A stretch of DNA of 8,262 bases from Myxococcota bacterium (lineage in GTDB: Bacteria; Myxococcota; Polyangia; GCA-2747355; JAKLHH01), in contig JAKLHH010000286.1 of NCBI GenBank assembly GCA_022710245.1, positions 1 to 8,262 of the forward strand. Reading direction: 5' to 3'. Made by a program: the position numbers and the translations under genes. Positions within the stretch are counted from its first letter, which is position 1, and each line of letters begins with the position of its first letter. The notes under the pieces are model-generated. The model saw nothing but the letters and a program-made list of their open reading frames with translations, had not been told where the DNA came from and ran no database searches. This document shows, one piece after another, positions 1 through 5,433 of the stretch.

Positions 1-175
1 AAGGATGGTGAAGCGACCGACGCTGCCGAGCTCTGGCACGAGAGCCCCAATGATAGCGCGGATCTCCACACCGTGCCACACAGCAGCCACCCGCGCGGAT
101 TGAGGCAATGGAGGGCCCACATTGGCGCTGTCAGTCGTCGCCGGAAGGCACGCCGACGAGGTCCTGCTCTCGGGG
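1..175. other. Unassigned left flank
   Basis: No gene can be assigned here. It is the DNA downstream of the DUF5996-type gene. One minus-strand frame stays open to the left edge and gives a passable hydrophobic stretch near the edge (for example EIRAIIGALVPELGSVGRF), which could be the start of a gene running off the window. However, its third codon positions are clearly less G/C-rich than in the real genes here, and no start with a ribosome-binding site stands out. A short imperfect inverted repeat (GCTCT, six bases, AGAGC) lies near bases 33-48. The composition differs slightly from the flanking genes. Confidence 0.3.
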
Positions 176-1096
176 TCAGGCGTCGCGCTCGAGGTGCCGG
201 CGATCCCAGCCGCCGAGGTCCGCGGCGGCCTCGTAGGTCGCCTGCAGGAACGAGAGCAGCGCGAGGTCCGGATCGTCAGCCTCCCGGACGCGGTCGTAGG
301 GGAGCACGAACTCACGCAGCGACTCGTCGTAGCGTGCGCCCTCTCCCACGCGCGCCTCGCGGAAGCCGCGCGGCTCGGGATAGGCGTAGGCGTAGAAGAG
401 CGCGACCGGTGTGGCTGGACCGCCCGGCCAGAAGCCGCAGCTCGAGACCTCGTGCGAGTAGGCCTCCCGCGCCACCCAGGTCGGCAGATGGGGCACGCCG
501 CCAGGGTGCGGCGGCGCGAGCCGCCCGGAGAAGCGGGTGACCGCGAGGTCGAAGCCGCCCCAGAAGAAGTGCACCGGGCTGCACTTGCCGACGAAGCGGG
601 CGCGGAACTCCGTCAGCACCCGGTGCGCCTGCAGCAGGGCCCCATGCAGCAGGCGCGCCTGCTCAGGCTGGTAGGCGCGGTGCACCTCGTCCTCGGCGAA
701 CGGGATCGGCTGCTCCACCTCGTTCGGGGTGGCGTGGATCGACACCGGGAGGCCCAGCGCCCGCAGCCGCTCGCGCAGCTCGCGGTAGAGGTCGGCGACG
801 GAGCGGGGGCGCAGCGCGATCCGCGCCAGCTCGCCCGTCGAGACCGAGAGCACCAGGTGGTGATCGACGAGATCGAAGTCCAGCTGGAAGTGCCGCGCCC
901 CGTGAGGGATCGGCGAGGTGGTGAGCCCGCGCGCGGTGAGGTAGAGCGTCACGTGCCAGGAGTGGTTGATCCAGGGCGACTGCGCGAGGCGGAGCTTGCC
1001 CGCGATCTGCGTCCAGAGCTGCAGCGTCTCGAGGGTCGGACGCCACTCCTCGTGGCGCGGGAGCTGCGGCCAGCGCGGGGCTGGCGAGGTGGGCAT
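176..1096 (-). CDS. DUF5996 family protein, function unknown
   Basis: A 306-residue protein that I recognise as DUF5996-like from its layout; the function of the family is not known to me. There is no signal peptide or membrane segment, so it is probably cytoplasmic. Recognisable blocks are the N-terminal W-x-x-TLETLQLWTQIAGKLRL (19-37), NHSWHVTLYLTARGL (44-58), the central KCSPVHFFWGGFDLAVTRFSG (171-191, rich in His, Cys and aromatics), EAYSHEVSSCGFWPG (211-225) and FYAYAYPEP (234-242). His45, His48, His176, His215 and Cys220 are candidate functional or metal-binding residues (inference). The frame is open far upstream, but the ATG at 1096 is chosen because it begins 2 bases after the TGA of the DUF4142-type gene (TGACCATG) and because the residues before it would be antisense-like Arg-rich sequence. 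It is probably translated by coupling with that upstream gene. Confidence 0.8.
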   Translation of the reverse strand: MPTSPAPRWPQLPRHEEWRPTLETLQLWTQIAGKLRLAQSPWINHSWHVTLYLTARGLTTSPIPHGARHFQLDFDLVDHHLVLSVSTGELARIALRPRSVADLYRELRERLRALGLPVSIHATPNEVEQPIPFAEDEVHRAYQPEQARLLHGALLQAHRVLTEFRARFVGKCSPVHFFWGGFDLAVTRFSGRLAPPHPGGVPHLPTWVAREAYSHEVSSCGFWPGGPATPVALFYAYAYPEPRGFREARVGEGARYDESLREFVLPYDRVREADDPDLALLSFLQATYEAAADLGGWDRRHLERDA

Positions 1097-1098
1097 GG

Positions 1099-1671
1099 TC
1101 AGCCTCCGCCCCCGAGCTGCTTGTCGAGCTGCTGGGCCTTGCCGAGGAGCCCCTGCTCGACGGGCAGCGCCTTCTGCGCCAGGCTCTTGACCTCGGAGTC
1201 GCTCGCCGTCGACTGCCGCCGCAGCGAGGCGACGTCGGCGGCCTTGCGCTTGATCATCTCGCGGATGTAGCCGCGCTCGAAGGCGGGGCCGCTCTCGCCG
1301 GAGAGCTGCTGGATCGCGGTCTCGTCCTGCCCCGAGGGCTGCGTCGGTGCCTGGACGCCCTTCTTGTCGGCCAGCGACCTGAGCTGCCCGAGCATCCCCT
1401 GGCTCTGCGACTGCGACTGGTCGGCGAAGGCCTTCACCGCCGGCGTGGTCGCCTTCTGCGCGGCCACCTTGCTCAGCGACGACTCCGCGAGCTGGTTCTG
1501 GATCGCCCCGGTGAGGAAGTCCCGGGTCGAGCCGGCGACCGTGCCCCGGGCAGCCTCCTCGGCCTTGCCCAGCCCCTGCCGCATCGACTGCGCGTGGGCG
1601 ACGACCGCCCCGGTCAGGAGCAGCCCGGCGGCGAGCGTGAGGACGCGAGCGCGTGCGTGGTTCCCTTTCAT
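1099..1671 (-). CDS. Exported DUF4142-like protein lacking histidines
   Basis: A 190-residue protein with a Sec signal peptide (Arg/Lys/His-rich start, hydrophobic 9-24, likely cut after AHA at 25-27). The mature part is nearly all helical, with the DUF4142 pattern: FLTGAIQNQLAESSLSKVAA (52-71), KATTPAVKAFAD (73-84), a loop, then GPAFERGYIREMI (128-140) and a last helix. DUF4142 proteins are ferritin-like four-helix bundles of unknown role, usually exported. Typical members carry His/Asp at the start of helices (DDH, KDH, and a His near the C-terminus). Here those places read DQSQSQSQ, KRKAAD and VEQGLLGK, and the mature protein has no histidine at all. The tail is GGGG. The ATG at 1671 is fixed by GGAGGTGA just upstream, although the frame is open further. 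It is the first gene of a pair with the DUF5996-type gene. Confidence 0.75.
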   Translation of the reverse strand: MKGNHARARVLTLAAGLLLTGAVVAHAQSMRQGLGKAEEAARGTVAGSTRDFLTGAIQNQLAESSLSKVAAQKATTPAVKAFADQSQSQSQGMLGQLRSLADKKGVQAPTQPSGQDETAIQQLSGESGPAFERGYIREMIKRKAADVASLRRQSTASDSEVKSLAQKALPVEQGLLGKAQQLDKQLGGGG

Positions 1672-1676
1672 GCCGT

Positions 1677-1684
1677 TCACCTCC
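1677..1684 (-). promoter_or_regulatory. Strong ribosome-binding site for the DUF4142-like gene
   Basis: GGAGGTGA reads toward the ATG at 1671, with 8 bases between GGAGG and the start. It decides the start, because the reading frame is open for hundreds of bases further upstream and the upstream Met/Val codons have no comparable site. Confidence 0.8.
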
Positions 1685-1822
1685 AGCGCGCTGGCCTTTG
1701 CATCGGGCGTTCCACGCCTGTCCAGGGCAGCCCGGGTGCGGGCGGAGGATGAGTGTTCTTGCAGGGCGAGCGCGAGTTTTCTCCGCGATGCGGCCGGTGA
1801 TCGCCGCGCCCGGCTCGATTCT

Positions 1823-1851
1823 TTGTGCTCCGTCGACGCTGCCCTTAAGAT
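1823..1851 (+). promoter_or_regulatory. Possible promoter of the lytic transglycosylase gene
   Basis: TTGTGC (1823-1828) and TAAGAT (1846-1851) are 17 bases apart, the ideal sigma-70 spacing. The -35 matches consensus at three positions and the -10 at four. Transcription would begin about 6-8 bases after the -10, which falls on the GTG start at 1858, so the message would be leaderless or nearly so. This fits the absence of any ribosome-binding site there. It is sequence inference only; short matches of this quality do arise by chance. Confidence 0.4.
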
Positions 1852-1857
1852 CGCGCC

Positions 1858-2490
1858 GTGAGAGCACGCCGACTCCTCCGTCGCCTCCTCGGCCGCCGCG
1901 GGCTGCGCCGCTGGCTGCGAGACCGCCGCGTGCTCCTCGGGGCGCTGCTCCTCGTCGCGCCGCTCCTGCTCCTCAACCTGACGGTCTCGCTCTGCGGCCG
2001 CTCGGCCATCTTCCCGCTCTCGCCCTTCTTCGTCGGGGACAAGGCGCGCGCGCTGGTCGCCTACGCGCGCCACCGGGCGCGCTGCCTGCTCCGCGAGCAC
2101 GAGCCGATCTGGCCGCTCGCCGCCGCCGCCGGGCGACGCCACCGCCTCCCGCCTGGCCTGCTGGAGGCGGTGATCGAGGTGGAGTCCGGTGGCCGGCCGC
2201 ACCGCATCTCCAGCGCCGGCGCCATGGGGCCGGCGCAGCTCATGCCGGGCACCGCGCGCCTGCTCGCCGTCGACGATCCCTTCGACCCGCGCCAGTCCGT
2301 CGAGGGCGCCGCCCGCTACCTCGCCCTCCAGCTGCGGCGCTTCGGGCAGACGCGGCTCGCGATCGCCGCCTACAACGCGGGACCCGGCGCGGTGCATGGC
2401 CACGTCCCGCGCAACGGCGAGACCGAGCGCTACGTCGCCCGGGTGATGGCCGAGCTGCGCCGTCGGGGTGCGCTCGCGGCGGCGCGCTAG
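1858..2490 (+). CDS. Membrane-anchored SLT-domain lytic transglycosylase
   Basis: A 210-residue enzyme of the Slt70-type transglycosylase superfamily (family 1), which cuts the MurNAc-GlcNAc bond of peptidoglycan to leave a 1,6-anhydro end. The first 24 residues carry about a dozen Arg and are followed by a membrane segment (25-45), so the rest faces the periplasm. The SLT domain runs from about 83 to 205: catalytic Glu109 in EVESGG, GAMGPAQLMPGTA (121-133), a substrate-groove block, AAYNAGPGAVHG (170-181) and ETERYV (188-193). All key motifs are intact. The domain is minimal and resembles MltC/EmtA-type enzymes rather than full Slt70. The GTG at 1858 is the first possible start, because an in-frame TAA lies at 1846-1848. 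There is no Shine-Dalgarno sequence. It is divergent from the DUF4142-like gene. A role in wall turnover or machine assembly is plausible, but the exact subfamily is not certain. Confidence 0.88.
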   Translation: MRARRLLRRLLGRRGLRRWLRDRRVLLGALLLVAPLLLLNLTVSLCGRSAIFPLSPFFVGDKARALVAYARHRARCLLREHEPIWPLAAAAGRRHRLPPGLLEAVIEVESGGRPHRISSAGAMGPAQLMPGTARLLAVDDPFDPRQSVEGAARYLALQLRRFGQTRLAIAAYNAGPGAVHGHVPRNGETERYVARVMAELRRRGALAAAR

Positions 2491-2514
2491 CTTCGCTGCC
2501 CGGCTCGCTCCGCC

Positions 2515-2534
2515 GGCGCGCTGCTTGCCGCGCC
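2515..2534 (+). terminator. GC-rich hairpin after the lytic transglycosylase gene
   Basis: GGCGCG (2515-2520), an 8-base loop, and CGCGCC (2529-2534) form a perfect 6-bp stem 24 bases after the stop codon. No T run follows, so it is not a classical intrinsic terminator. Its right arm overlaps the proposed -35 box of the next unit. It could end or protect the upstream message, or be chance in such G+C-rich DNA. Confidence 0.3.
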
Positions 2535-2552
2535 ATGGCAGCGTGCTACAGT
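2525..2552 (+). promoter_or_regulatory. Putative extended -10 promoter for the small HTH gene
   Basis: TTGCCG (2525-2530), a 16-base spacer, and TACAGT (2547-2552) preceded by TGC, which gives the extended -10 TGn motif. Transcription would start near 2559, leaving a leader of about 37 bases that includes GGAGAG (2585-2590), five bases before the ATG at 2596. A separate promoter here fits the 105-base gap and the change of gene type after the lytic transglycosylase gene. Confidence 0.5.
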
Positions 2553-2595
2553 CGGCAGGTCAGCCACCCACCAGACACACGGACGGAGAGCGAGA

Positions 2596-2769
2596 ATGGC
2601 CAAGGACGATCTGATCACTGCCGGCAACATCGCCAAGGAGCTCGGGGTCACTGGCGGCAAGGTGAAGAAGGCGATCGAGACGCTCGGCCTGGAGCCGGCC
2701 GAGAAGAAGGGCGCCTGCAGCTACTACCCGCGCGCGGCAGTGGCGAAGATCAAGGCCGCGCTGAAGTAG
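2596..2769 (+). CDS. Small MerR-like helix-turn-helix protein
   Basis: A 57-residue basic protein that is almost entirely one DNA-binding unit. ITAGNIAKELGV (7-18) is a first helix and turn, GGKVKKAIETLGL (20-32) is a recognition helix, and CSYYPRAAVAKIKAAL (41-56) resembles the wing and second helix of MerR/excisionase-type winged helix domains, where an aromatic pair precedes a helix. There is no effector domain, so it may act as a dimer or as an accessory or nucleoid-type binder. The start is set by GGAGAG at 2585-2590. The exported His-rich protein follows after 8 bases, so the two are very probably co-transcribed. Codon use is strongly G/C-ending, like that of real genes here. The fold assignment comes from pattern only; its target is unknown. 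Confidence 0.72.
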   Translation: MAKDDLITAGNIAKELGVTGGKVKKAIETLGLEPAEKKGACSYYPRAAVAKIKAALK

Positions 2770-2777
2770 GGCTGGCC

Positions 2778-3038
2778 ATGAAGAAGCTCCTCGCCGCGCT
2801 CGTGCTGAGCGCGCTCCTCGCCACCTCGAGCTGCTCCCCGCGGCTCTTCCAGGCGGTGCTCGTCACGGCCGCGGTCATCGGCACCGTCGCCGTGCTCGCG
2901 CACCACGACGCCCACTTCCACGATGAGTGGTGTGGTCACCACCGTCGCTGGCATGACGGGCGGTGGATCTACGACTATCGCGGCCACTGGGAGTGGTACG
3001 ACCCGGCGACGGGCACCTGGTACTACTACGCGGAGTGA
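2778..3038 (+). CDS. Small exported His/Trp/Tyr-rich protein, possible lipoprotein
   Basis: An 86-residue protein of unknown function. It begins with a signal sequence (MKK, then hydrophobic 4-15) ending in TSSC, where Cys19 may be lipidated; Thr at -3 is a weak lipobox. A second hydrophobic stretch (23-41) follows directly, so an inner-membrane hairpin or a long anchored region is possible. The rest is an unusual tail: His at 42, 43, 46, 48, 54, 55, 59 and 70, Cys52, six Trp, and a final block, YRGHWEWYDPATGTWYYYAE. The cluster could bind metal (inference), and W/Y-rich 'GHW' tails are common in small outer-envelope proteins of Proteobacteria. The frame is open well upstream by chance, but the ATG at 2778 gives the only sensible signal peptide. 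A weak AGGG overlaps the stop codon of the HTH gene, suggesting coupled translation. Confidence 0.75.
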   Translation: MKKLLAALVLSALLATSSCSPRLFQAVLVTAAVIGTVAVLAHHDAHFHDEWCGHHRRWHDGRWIYDYRGHWEWYDPATGTWYYYAE

Positions 3039-3082
3039 GGCTGAGGCGAGGGTGAGGCGAGCGTCAGGTGAGCGTCAGGCGA
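3039..3082 (+). repeat. Four 11-bp imperfect tandem repeats
   Basis: Directly after the TGA of the exported His-rich gene lie four in-register 11-base units: GGCTGAGGCGA, GGGTGAGGCGA, GCGTCAGGTGA and GCGTCAGGCGA. All share the core G--T-AGG-GA. The array fills most of the 57-base gap between the convergent genes. Eleven bases is close to one helical turn. There is no stem-loop typical of a bidirectional terminator. Confidence 0.75.
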
Positions 3083-3095
3083 GGAGAGGACCCGC

Positions 3096-3521
3096 CTAGC
3101 CCTCGGCCTCCTTGCCCTTCTTCCGCATCACCGCGCCGATGATCAGGACCAGGATGATGCCGACGAAGAGCCAGCGGCCGTGCTTCTTCCACGCGCCGAC
3201 CTTCATGTCCCCCTCCTTGTACTTCGCCTTGATCACCCCGACGATCTCGGGGTTGCGGTCGTAGGTGTCCCCGCGGAAGGCCACCGGCTCGCAGTTCCAG
3301 ATGTGCATGTAGGCCCAGAAGATGCCGAAGATCGAGCACTTGTACCCGGCCTTCACGCCGGGGAACTTCGCGTCGTAGGGCGCGGGCAGCGGCCCTGCCT
3401 CGAAGAGGTCCTCTCCGGTCTGGTAGAAGATGATCTTCGCTCCTGCGTTCGCCTCGGTGGAATAGCCGAGGGTCACGCCGAGGAAGACGGCGAGGACCAG
3501 TCCACTCATCCAGGTTCGCAT
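3096..3521 (-). CDS. Exported single-pass membrane protein of unknown function
   Basis: A 141-residue protein I do not recognise. It has a Sec signal peptide (MRTWMSG, hydrophobic 7-20, likely cut after ANA at 24-26), a periplasmic part of about 90 residues, one C-terminal membrane helix (117-132, WLFVGIILVLIIGAVM) and a basic tail, RKKGKEAEG. That is a type I topology with the tail inside. The exported part has exactly two cysteines, Cys62 and Cys77, flanking an aromatic stretch (IFGIFWAYMHIW); they could form a disulfide. A segment YDAKFPGVKAGYKC precedes it. The frame is open to 3614, but GGAGG at 3528-3532 sits 6 bases before the ATG at 3521 and only this start gives a clean signal peptide. 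It lies 89 bases downstream of the FHA-GGDEF gene, separated by a hairpin, so it may have its own promoter. Confidence 0.75.
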   Translation of the reverse strand: MRTWMSGLVLAVFLGVTLGYSTEANAGAKIIFYQTGEDLFEAGPLPAPYDAKFPGVKAGYKCSIFGIFWAYMHIWNCEPVAFRGDTYDRNPEIVGVIKAKYKEGDMKVGAWKKHGRWLFVGIILVLIIGAVMRKKGKEAEG

Positions 3522-3527
3522 GCTTAG

Positions 3528-3532
3528 CCTCC
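3528..3532 (-). promoter_or_regulatory. Ribosome-binding site that sets the 3521 start
   Basis: GGAGG with a 6-base spacer to the ATG at 3521. It rules out the GTG at 3614, which would add 31 residues ahead of the signal peptide. Confidence 0.75.
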
Positions 3533-3594
3533 GGTTGGCGATTGCCTTCGGGGTCGCGCGCGGCGACTGTCCTTCAGGCTGCACAGTGGCAGTG

Positions 3595-3610
3595 CCCGCC
3601 CGCTGGCGGG
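3595..3610 (-). terminator. Stem-loop just after the FHA-GGDEF stop codon
   Basis: Read on the minus strand, CCCGCC, loop AGCG, GGCGGG makes a perfect 6-bp all-G/C stem that starts at the base after the TGA. A second short pairing (GCAC with GTGC) follows. There is no T tract, so it would be a non-classical terminator or a 3'-end stabiliser for the long minus-strand operon. Chance cannot be ruled out at this G+C content. Confidence 0.4.
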
Positions 3611-4546
3611 TCACAGAGAGACCCTGTTCCTTCCGCCCGCCTTTGCCCGGTAGAGCGCCTGATCAGCCAGGTGCTGCAGCCCCGCAGCGTCGACGACCAT
3701 CGGACCGAGCGCCGCCACGCCGATGCTGATCGAGACGACGAGCTGGTCCCCCTTCCAGGGGACCCGCAGCACCTCCACCTCGCGGCGGATCTTCTCAGCG
3801 ACCGCGGAGGCCGTGGCCAGATCGGCCCCGGGCAGGAAGGCCGAGAACTCGTCGCCGCCGAAGCGGCAGGCCTCGCCCCGGCCCTCGAGCACGCGGCCGA
3901 TGATGCCGCCCACCAGCCGGATCGTGTGGGCGCCGGCCTGGTGCCCGTGGCGATCGTTGACGGCCTTCAGCCCGTCCATGTCCATCATCAGCGCCGCGAG
4001 CGGCGCGCTGGTCCCCGCCGCGACTCGCACCGCCTCCTTGAAGACGGCGTCGAAGCGGTGCTTCGACATCAGCCCGGTGAGGTCGTCCGTGCCCACCAGC
4101 TGCGCCACCTGGCGCAGGTAGACCGCCTCGGTCTCGTCGACCATGGTGAACTTGATCACCGTCTGGCCGAGGAAGATCTTGTCCCCCTCCTGCAGCACGT
4201 GCTCGGTGGCGATGCGCGTGCCGTTCACCAGCGTGCCGTTGGTCGAGCCGAGGTCGCGGAGGAGGTACTGCGGGCCGCGCTGCTCCACGCTGGCGTGCGA
4301 GCGCGAGATGCCGCCGTCCCGGAGCTGCAGCCCCTGCGGCTCGCGGCCGATCACCACCGTGTCCTCGACCACCAGGTGCATGCCGACGTCGGCCGGGGTG
4401 CCCGCGATGACCAGGAGGGAGCCACGCTGGGCCTTCTGCTGGGCAGCGCGGATGATGTCCCGCGCGTCCATCCGGATGGTGCCGCCCGCGTACGATCCCG
4501 CCAGCCCCGGGGGGCCGCCTCCACCTGGCTTGGCACCGTCAGTCAC
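3611..4546 (-). CDS. FHA-GGDEF protein, putative (di)nucleotide cyclase
   Basis: A 311-residue soluble regulator. After a Gly/Pro-rich leader comes an FHA domain (about 43-135), which binds phosphothreonine peptides, with IGRE (66-69), SRSH (81-84) and GSTNGTLVNG (100-109). A short linker with the usual TDDLTGL signature (153-159) leads to a GGDEF domain (about 150-310). Metal-site Asp189 in DMDG, Asn197 in the VND block and GGDEF at 230-234 are intact, so catalysis is expected. Two features are odd. The Asp of the GHxxGD block, which contacts the guanine base in PleD (Asp344), is Ala206 here (GHQAGAH). The RxxD inhibition site is absent (Glu221 and Gly224 occupy its places). The product could be c-di-GMP or a hybrid dinucleotide. 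The start is uncertain: the GTG at 4546 has no clear ribosome-binding site, and an ATG at 4471 would still keep the whole FHA domain. The gene follows the Nudix gene after 30 bases. Confidence 0.88.
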   Translation of the reverse strand: MTDGAKPGGGGPPGLAGSYAGGTIRMDARDIIRAAQQKAQRGSLLVIAGTPADVGMHLVVEDTVVIGREPQGLQLRDGGISRSHASVEQRGPQYLLRDLGSTNGTLVNGTRIATEHVLQEGDKIFLGQTVIKFTMVDETEAVYLRQVAQLVGTDDLTGLMSKHRFDAVFKEAVRVAAGTSAPLAALMMDMDGLKAVNDRHGHQAGAHTIRLVGGIIGRVLEGRGEACRFGGDEFSAFLPGADLATASAVAEKIRREVEVLRVPWKGDQLVVSISIGVAALGPMVVDAAGLQHLADQALYRAKAGGRNRVSL

Positions 4547-4576
4547 GGGCCAACAATAGCAAAGACGGCCTCCGGA

Positions 4577-5002
4577 TCACAGCCCTTCTACGGCCAGCTC
4601 CCCCGCCGCGATGGCCCGCTGCAACGCCTCCACCAGGAGTCGATCGGCGGCCGACCAGGCCACGGCCAGGAGCTCGTCCGGCGCCAGCCAGCGGAGCGCC
4701 TGGTGCTCGCGCGCGGTCGGCTCGCCCCCGGCGCGGCAGAGGTAGGCGTGGAGGCGAATGCGCAGGTCGGGGTAGTCGTGCTCGACGGTGAGGAAGCGGC
4801 GGCCGACGCTGACCGCCAGCTCCAGCTCCTCGCGGAGCTCCCGCGCCAGGGTCTGGGGCTCCTGCTCCCCCGGCTCCACCTTGCCGCCGGGGAGCTCCCA
4901 GCAGCCGCCGCGCGGGCCCCCCTCGGCGCGGCGCGCGGCGAGCACGCGGCCGGCCCTGAGGACGATCCCCGCCACCACCTCCAGCCGCGTCACCTCGCCC
5001 AC
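4577..5002 (-). CDS. Nudix hydrolase, MutT/NudG-like
   Basis: A 141-residue enzyme of the Nudix superfamily, which cleaves nucleoside diphosphate-linked compounds. The Nudix box starts at Gly40: GKVEPGE, seven residues, then RELREEL (54-60), giving Gx5Ex7REUxEE with the metal-binding Glu55, Glu58 and Glu59. The usual Gly of the box is Glu61 here, a tolerated but notable change. The N-terminal VVAGIVLRAGRVLAARR, the WELPGG before the box, and the C-terminal EHQALRWLAPDELLAVAW plus AAD closely match MutT (8-oxo-dGTP) and NudG (CTP pyrophosphatase) enzymes. Substrate cannot be decided from sequence. The start is GTG at 5002; an in-frame GTG at 4993 is possible. It lies 15 bases after the lipocalin-like gene and 30 before the FHA-GGDEF gene, inside the probable operon. 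Confidence 0.88.
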   Translation of the reverse strand: MGEVTRLEVVAGIVLRAGRVLAARRAEGGPRGGCWELPGGKVEPGEQEPQTLARELREELELAVSVGRRFLTVEHDYPDLRIRLHAYLCRAGGEPTAREHQALRWLAPDELLAVAWSAADRLLVEALQRAIAAGELAVEGL

Positions 5003-5017
5003 GCTCGGGCGCCAGCG

Positions 5018-5422
5018 CTACTTCACGCGCTCGAGGAGCATCACCTGCGGCTTGCCCTTGCTCCGCTCGTCGCCGGGCTTGGTCAGCCGGAGGTCGCCCT
5101 TCTTGATCGTGTAGGTCATCACCTCGGTCTTCCGCTCGACCACGGTCTTCAGCAGGTTGCCCTTCACCGACCAGGTGCCCGTCTTGCGTTCGGTCTTCTC
5201 CTTCTGCTTGATGGTGCCGATGAAGACGCCCCCGGCCTTGAACTCGACCATGATGCCGACCTCGGGCGGGATCGGCAGGCGCTCGCCGCCGCGCTCCAGC
5301 GCGATGCCGCGCCAGCGGCCGTGGAGGTCCTCGCCGTCGGCGGCGAGGGCGCGGCCAGCGCCGAGCAGGCCGAGGAGGCCGAGCGCGACGAGGGTGAGGG
5401 GGGTGCGGAGCTTGCGGTTCAT
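5018..5422 (-). CDS. Exported lipocalin-like small protein
   Basis: A 134-residue exported protein. The signal peptide has NRKLR, a hydrophobic stretch and a likely cut after ALA, just before ADGEDL. The mature part is a run of short predicted beta strands in the order seen in small lipocalin-like domains: LHGRWRGIAL, GIMVEFKAGGVFIGTI, ERKTGTWSVKGNLLKTVV, EVMTYTIKKGDLRLT and a final QVMLLERVK. The Gly-x-Trp near the start (GRW) and the GTW midway are typical of such folds. It may bind a small hydrophobic ligand, but that is only an inference. The ATG at 5422 is preferred to the GTG at 5425 because AGGAGG (5428-5433) is 5 bases from the ATG but only 2 from the GTG. That site overlaps the uppP stop codon, so translation is coupled to uppP. 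Confidence 0.72.
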   Translation of the reverse strand: MNRKLRTPLTLVALGLLGLLGAGRALAADGEDLHGRWRGIALERGGERLPIPPEVGIMVEFKAGGVFIGTIKQKEKTERKTGTWSVKGNLLKTVVERKTEVMTYTIKKGDLRLTKPGDERSKGKPQVMLLERVK

Positions 5423-5427
5423 CACGT

Positions 5428-5433
5428 CCTCCT
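5428..5433 (-). promoter_or_regulatory. Ribosome-binding site overlapping the uppP stop
   Basis: AGGAGG shares its first two bases with the TAG of uppP (5432-5434), giving TAGGAGGACGTGATG. This arrangement suits re-initiation by ribosomes finishing uppP and places the start of the lipocalin-like gene at the ATG (5422) rather than the adjacent GTG. Confidence 0.75.

Noticed and set aside
122..1270. A 382-codon plus-strand frame
   Set aside because: It lies opposite the DUF5996-type gene, which has conserved aromatic and His motifs. The plus frame is Arg/Glu/Val-rich without motifs.
1698..1713. Possible sigma-54 promoter (TGGAAC and GATGCA) upstream of the DUF4142-like gene
   Set aside because: The GG-to-GC spacing is one base too long for a sigma-54 site, and the -12 element is a poor match.
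1672..1867. N-terminal extensions of the DUF4142-like gene
   Set aside because: A strong ribosome-binding site and signal peptide mark the ATG at 1671, and the extension is Arg-rich noise.
1653..2777. Upstream extension of the exported His-rich protein, giving 461 residues in one frame
   Set aside because: The extension overlaps the lytic transglycosylase and HTH genes in another frame and is Arg/Pro/Ala-rich. The true start is the ATG with a signal peptide at 2778.
3039..3095. CRISPR array
   Set aside because: The units are 11 bases long with no spacers between them, so this is a simple tandem repeat.
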